This document shows, piece by piece, positions 6,186 through 9,266 of a stretch of DNA of 9,266 nt. Position 1 is the first letter of the stretch. Every line of letters starts with the position of its first letter. Origin of the DNA: an uncultured Opitutia bacterium (lineage in GTDB: Bacteria > Verrucomicrobiota > Verrucomicrobiia > Opitutales > UBA953); the NCBI GenBank assembly GCA_903910245.1, contig CAIVYX010000370.1, positions 1-9,266 on the forward strand. Direction: 5' to 3'. The notes under the pieces are model-generated. The model ran no database searches. It was not told where the DNA came from and saw only the letters and a list, made by a program, of their open reading frames with translations. The translations under genes were made by a program, and so were the position numbers.

Positions 6186-7676
6186 CTACTTCCCCGTCTG
6201 CTCTCGGTACATCACCTTGAAGGGATTCTCGGCGGGGCCGGCGACGTTCTCATTGACCATCAGCGGGCGACATTCCTTCCACCAGGTATCATGCTTGGCG
6301 ATCAGGTCGGCGACGACTTCGGGATGCTGGGCGGCGACGTCGGTGGTCTCACCATAGTCGACGGAGAGATCGAAGAGCTGCCAGTTTGGCTTCGCGACGG
6401 CCGGGGCCGCCTCAGGTGTCGTCTTCTTGGCGGCCTTACCTTTGCCCTTCGCAGCGTTCCCTGCGTTGCTGGCCGACACGAGATGCCAGCGCGCGGTGCG
6501 CACGCTCGTCTGGGCGTACTTACCGACCTCGGGGTCGACACCTTTAGCCATGTTACCCCAGCGGCCCACATGCGTGAAGAGCGTGCGATCCGGCCAGGCA
6601 ATATTTTGGCCTAGTTTCGCGGTCAGCAACGGCACGAGGCTACGACCTTCGATCTGCACCTTCATCTGCTCAGAAGCCGGCGTGCCGGTGAGTTCGAGGA
6701 TCGTCGGCGAGAAATCGATGTGGGCGGCCAACGCCTTGACGTCGGCCGGCTGGAAATGCGTCGGCCAGCGCCAGAAAGACATGGCGCGGATACCACCCAT
6801 GTAGGGCGTGCCCTTCTGGGCGCGCATGCCCGCGTTGAAGACCTTGGTGCCGGCGGTGCCGCCGTTGTCGTTCATGAAGACCACCAAGGTGTCCTTCGCG
6901 ATGCCGAGGGCCTCGAGCTTGGCCAGGATCTTGCCGAGGTTCTGGTCGATATTGTGGAGCATGCCAAAGAAGTGCTCGGTGTCCTTGCCCAGTCCTTTGC
7001 CTTCGTAAAGAGCCGCATCCTCCGGCCGCGCGTTGTAGGGTCCGTGCGGAGCGTTGGTGGCCACCCACGCCAGGAAGGGACGCTTGGCCGCGGCCTCGCC
7101 TTCGATCCACTTGGTGGCCTGAGTAAAGAACTCGTCGGTGCAGTAGCCAGCGGTCTTCACGAACTTGCCGTTATGCAGGACCGTCGGTCCGTAGTAGGAA
7201 TTCTTGGGCACGTCACCGCAGCTGCCCGGGTAGCTCTGGCCGATACCGCCGGCTCCATGGATGAAGACTTCGTCGAAGCCCCGCTTGTTCGGCTGATACT
7301 CCGCCTCGTCCCCGAGGTGCCACTTACCAAAGATGCCCGTACGATATCCGGACTTCTGAAGCTGCTCGGCCAAGGTCGCGGCGCCAAGGGCCAGTCGCTC
7401 GCGCTCGAGGATGGTGTGCGTGACGCCGTTCTTGAATTCATGTCGACCAGTCAGCAAAGCGCTCCGCGTCGGGGAACAGGTCGGGGAGACCTGGAAATCC
7501 GTGAAGCGGACACTCTCGGAGCGGAGCTTGTCGAGGTTCGGGGTCTTGAGGATGGGGTTACCGTGAGCGCCGACGTCGCCGTACCCTTGGTCATCCGTGA
7601 GGATGAAGAGGATGTTGGGCCGGTCGGCGGCAAACGTAGTGAGGGCGCAAAGCAACAGTCCGGAAAGCAGTCTCAT
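6186..7676 (-). CDS. Secreted formylglycine-dependent sulfatase (arylsulfatase family)
   Basis: This is a 496-aa type I sulfatase (PF00884) that hydrolyses a sulfate ester. Residues 1-17 form a Sec signal peptide, so it acts outside the cytoplasm. Metal and catalytic residues are in place: Asp28-Asp29 (TDDQGYGD), Cys67 in CSPTR (67-71; the C-x-P-x-R site converted to formylglycine), Lys118 and His120 (GKWHLG), His211 (NAPHGPY), Asp270-Asn271 (NDNGG) and Lys288 (KGTPY). The usual Y-E-G-G motif after Lys288 reads Y-M-G-G (Met293), an uncommon change near the substrate pocket. A Lys/Ala-rich, probably disordered insert occupies about 402-430, before the C-terminal W-Q-L-F-D-L strand. The substrate cannot be predicted from the motifs; the neighbouring secreted genes suggest a glycan sulfate. 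No maturation enzyme is in the window. The start at 7676 gives the signal peptide and has GGTGAG 9 bases upstream. It is convergent with DUF1501 and lies 44 bp downstream of the methyltransferase. Confidence 0.94.
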   Translation of the reverse strand: MRLLSGLLLCALTTFAADRPNILFILTDDQGYGDVGAHGNPILKTPNLDKLRSESVRFTDFQVSPTCSPTRSALLTGRHEFKNGVTHTILERERLALGAATLAEQLQKSGYRTGIFGKWHLGDEAEYQPNKRGFDEVFIHGAGGIGQSYPGSCGDVPKNSYYGPTVLHNGKFVKTAGYCTDEFFTQATKWIEGEAAAKRPFLAWVATNAPHGPYNARPEDAALYEGKGLGKDTEHFFGMLHNIDQNLGKILAKLEALGIAKDTLVVFMNDNGGTAGTKVFNAGMRAQKGTPYMGGIRAMSFWRWPTHFQPADVKALAAHIDFSPTILELTGTPASEQMKVQIEGRSLVPLLTAKLGQNIAWPDRTLFTHVGRWGNMAKGVDPEVGKYAQTSVRTARWHLVSASNAGNAAKGKGKAAKKTTPEAAPAVAKPNWQLFDLSVDYGETTDVAAQHPEVVADLIAKHDTWWKECRPLMVNENVAGPAENPFKVMYREQTGK

Positions 7677-7685
7677 GGGAGTACG

Positions 7686-7691
7686 CTCACC
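7686..7691 (-). promoter_or_regulatory. Ribosome binding site of the sulfatase gene
   Basis: The minus strand reads GGTGAG here, 9 bases before the ATG at 7676. It is a reasonable, though not perfect, Shine-Dalgarno and supports MRLL as the sulfatase start. Confidence 0.5.
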
Positions 7692-7696
7692 ATGAG

Positions 7697-7710
7697 TCCG
7701 CCCCCGCGGA
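7697..7710. other. Small GC hairpin between methyltransferase and sulfatase
   Basis: TCCGC (7697-7701) and GCGGA (7706-7710) are perfect inverted repeats around a four-base loop. The hairpin lies 10 bp beyond the methyltransferase stop and just upstream of the sulfatase ribosome binding site. There is no T-run, so it is not a standard terminator. It could modestly affect read-through or initiation, or mean nothing in a GC-rich spacer. Confidence 0.25.
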
Positions 7711-7720
7711 ACGCAACCCC

Positions 7721-8527
7721 TCAGCCTTGGCGTCTGGTCAACTTAAACGAACGGTAGCTCATTTCGCCGCTGAGGGCGTCACGATGGAGCCGCGAACCTT
7801 TCACGCCGGCGAAGTCCAAGGCCAACCTGTGGAGGAACTTCGGCAAAGCCTGCTTTACCATAGCGACATAGCGCGGGGTGTTCAGCTCCATTCCCCGGAT
7901 GACCTCGGGGTTGATCAGGCGCATCTCATCCAACCTGAGTCGCGGGTGCTTCGTTAAGGCTGACATCCATTCGTCGATGCCAGCCTGATAACGGAGATCA
8001 GCATGACAGAACCTGCCGCCTGGCTTCAGCACGCGAGCCACCTCATCGACGAAGCCCGTGAAGTCGGGATAGCAATGCGAGGCCTCGACGTTGATCACGA
8101 CGTCGAAGGAGCCGTCCGCGAACGGCAGCTTCTGAGCATCGCCGACCTGGAAGCGCAGCCCAGCAGCCTGATGCCGCGTCTGGCAATGCCGGATGGCCTC
8201 AGGATTCAGATCAAGGCCTACGTACTCCGTCGGCTGATACGTCCGGGTGAAATACGATGCGCCGCCCCCATGGCCGCAGCTGACCTCGAGCACCCGTAAG
8301 CCGCTCAGATCGACACCCCCGCGGACATGCTCGTAGAGCTGGATATTCGGACGGTTCGGTTCGTCCACAGGTGAGAGCGTCAAAGGCACAGCCGCTTCTT
8401 CCTGAAACGCGTAGTTGAGAAAATCGATGCCCTGCTCCCGGACCCGTCGGGTAAAGAACGGATACCACCAGGCCCAGAGCTTCTGGCGGAGCTTGGGGCG
8501 GACGAGGATTTCTTCGATGAGTCCCAT
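7721..8527 (-). CDS. Class I SAM-dependent methyltransferase, resembling lipid/polyketide O-methyltransferases
   Basis: This is a 268-aa cytoplasmic protein with a Methyltransf_11-type Rossmann domain at about 75-180. Motif I is VLEVSCGHGGGASYF (79-93), the acidic loop is GLDLNPE (104-110), GDAQKLPF (129-136) is the adenine-side motif, FDVVINVEASHCYP (141-154) is motif IV, and VARVLKPGG follows at 163-171. The exact wording of motif I and the EASHCYP stretch, with an N-terminal FLNYAF and DEPNRPNIQLYEHV segment, recalls from memory the mycobacterial phthiotriol/fatty-acid O-methyltransferase group more than UbiE. The true acceptor here is unknown. The start is the ATG at 8527, whose A is the last base of the upstream TGA stop; a TTG one codon earlier (8530) is also possible and lies closer to the Shine-Dalgarno. 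It is probably co-translated with the glycosylase. Fold and cofactor are sure; substrate is only a suggestion. Confidence 0.88.
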   Translation of the reverse strand: MGLIEEILVRPKLRQKLWAWWYPFFTRRVREQGIDFLNYAFQEEAAVPLTLSPVDEPNRPNIQLYEHVRGGVDLSGLRVLEVSCGHGGGASYFTRTYQPTEYVGLDLNPEAIRHCQTRHQAAGLRFQVGDAQKLPFADGSFDVVINVEASHCYPDFTGFVDEVARVLKPGGRFCHADLRYQAGIDEWMSALTKHPRLRLDEMRLINPEVIRGMELNTPRYVAMVKQALPKFLHRLALDFAGVKGSRLHRDALSGEMSYRSFKLTRRQG

Positions 8528-9255
8528 CAAGCCCAGACTCCTTGTTCGACCAAGGCCTTCGTCGCGGCCGCCGACCAGCCACGGTTCGCGACGGGATTCG
8601 CCGGACTCGGATGCGGCACCTTGGCATACTTGACCTGCAATCCATCCAAAGCTTCCCGCGCCCGCGTCTCGGCATAACCGCCGACGCCGACGACGGTGCT
8701 GACGCCGAGGGTCTCGACGATGACGCGTAGGAGCTTGTCACACTCCTTGTTCACAGGCGCCATGACCTCATTCGGCAATTCTTCCGGGATGACGTTGCGC
8801 CCTTGTTTGGTATTCTCGAGAAAGAGTAACGGGCAGTAATTATGAACGAGGTGATCCGCGAAGAAGGCCTCGGCCTTGCCGAAGCGCTCCTGGAACAAGC
8901 CCCAAAGACGACGACCGCTCACCTCGGAGCGATGGCAGGCGAAACCGGTGACCTTCTTGCCCGGGTGTTCCTTGTCGGGTCGACCGACCGGCATCTCCAG
9001 TCCCATCCAGTCGCGGACGGCAGCGATTTCGCCAAAAGGCACACCAGTCTGCGCCATGCCGAACGGCCCGGGGTTCATGCCTAGAAAAAGCACCTTCCGC
9101 GGGCCGGCGGCGGCAAAGCGACGCAGGTAGGCCTCGTGCGAAGCCCAAGCGTAGTCCAACGGCTGATAGACAAAGTCCGCTGGCGAGGGAAACGAACGGC
9201 CTTCCAAGGCCTTCCGTAACGCGATCGTCGCTCGGATGACTGGTTCGGCGGACAT
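8527..9255 (-). CDS. SMUG1-type uracil-DNA glycosylase
   Basis: This is a 242-aa cytoplasmic base-excision repair enzyme that removes uracil, and probably some oxidised pyrimidines, from DNA. The family 3 (SMUG1) signature is complete: motif 1 is LGMNPGPFGMAQTGVPFG (58-75), with Asn61 in the position of the catalytic Asn, HNYCPLLF is at 138-145, and motif 2 is HPSPANPVANRGW (215-227), with His215 and the DNA-intercalating loop. The GMNPGPFGM wording separates it from families 1, 4 and 5. Length fits bacterial SMUG1 proteins, which are patchily distributed. The ATG at 9255 is near the window edge and no Shine-Dalgarno is visible in the 11 bases upstream. The stop overlaps the methyltransferase start by one base (TGATG). 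Confidence 0.93.
   Translation of the reverse strand: MSAEPVIRATIALRKALEGRSFPSPADFVYQPLDYAWASHEAYLRRFAAAGPRKVLFLGMNPGPFGMAQTGVPFGEIAAVRDWMGLEMPVGRPDKEHPGKKVTGFACHRSEVSGRRLWGLFQERFGKAEAFFADHLVHNYCPLLFLENTKQGRNVIPEELPNEVMAPVNKECDKLLRVIVETLGVSTVVGVGGYAETRAREALDGLQVKYAKVPHPSPANPVANRGWSAAATKALVEQGVWA
8538..8543 (-). promoter_or_regulatory. Strong Shine-Dalgarno of the methyltransferase, inside the glycosylase gene
   Basis: The minus strand reads AAGGAG within the last codons of the glycosylase gene. It is 10 bases from the ATG at 8527 and 7 bases from the alternative TTG at 8530. It is the best ribosome binding site in the window; with the TGATG overlap it supports re-initiation of ribosomes finishing the upstream gene. 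Confidence 0.65.
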
Positions 9256-9266
9256 GCGGTCAGACA

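Noticed and set aside
6720..7757. 345-aa plus-strand open frame opposite the sulfatase gene
   Set aside because: The minus strand encodes every sulfatase active-site motif over the same bases. The plus-strand product has no recognisable motif and overlaps the methyltransferase end as well.

Overview
The window is about 9.3 kb of high-GC, gene-dense DNA. It most likely comes from a member of the Planctomycetota–Verrucomicrobiota–Lentisphaerota group, and Verrucomicrobiota is my best guess. The argument is the gene set: a DUF1549/DUF1553 'planctomycete cytochrome' protein translationally coupled to a Tat-exported DUF1501 protein, together with DUF1080 proteins and a secreted sulfatase, is characteristic of that group. 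Most starts lack a clear Shine-Dalgarno sequence. No tRNA, rRNA, CRISPR array, insertion sequence or phage gene is visible.

Layout. (1) Bases 1-69 are the C-terminal tail of a DUF1080-type protein. After a 43-bp pyrimidine-rich spacer with an 8-bp repeat comes a secreted protein with two tandem DUF1080 (3-keto-disaccharide hydrolase-like) domains (113-1405), which ends at a strong intrinsic terminator (1427-1451). (2) A second plus-strand unit follows: a 1044-aa secreted PSCyt1-DUF1549-DUF1553 protein with two CxxCH haem motifs (1511-4645), overlapping by four bases (ATGA) a 487-aa Tat-signal DUF1501 protein (4642-6105). (3) A short convergent spacer (6106-6185) holds a heptanucleotide tandem repeat. 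(4) The minus strand, read from right to left, carries a SMUG1-type uracil-DNA glycosylase (9255-8527), a class I SAM methyltransferase overlapping it by one base (8527-7721), and a secreted formylglycine-type sulfatase (7676-6186).

How the genes may work together. The exported proteins (two DUF1080 proteins, the cytochrome-like DUF1553 protein, DUF1501 and the sulfatase) look like an extracytoplasmic module for breaking down glycans, perhaps sulfated ones. This is inferred from family membership and neighbourhood; no glycosidase, transporter, regulator or sulfatase-maturing enzyme is in view. DUF1549/DUF1553 and DUF1501 proteins are very common in these phyla but biochemically poorly defined, so this pair is the least understood part of the window. 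The glycosylase and methyltransferase are cytoplasmic and appear unrelated in function, apart from sharing a strand and probably a transcript with the sulfatase.

The spacers at 70-112, 1406-1510 and 6106-6185 each contain a short tandem repeat of 7- or 8-bp period with a different unit. This is the main non-coding pattern I found.
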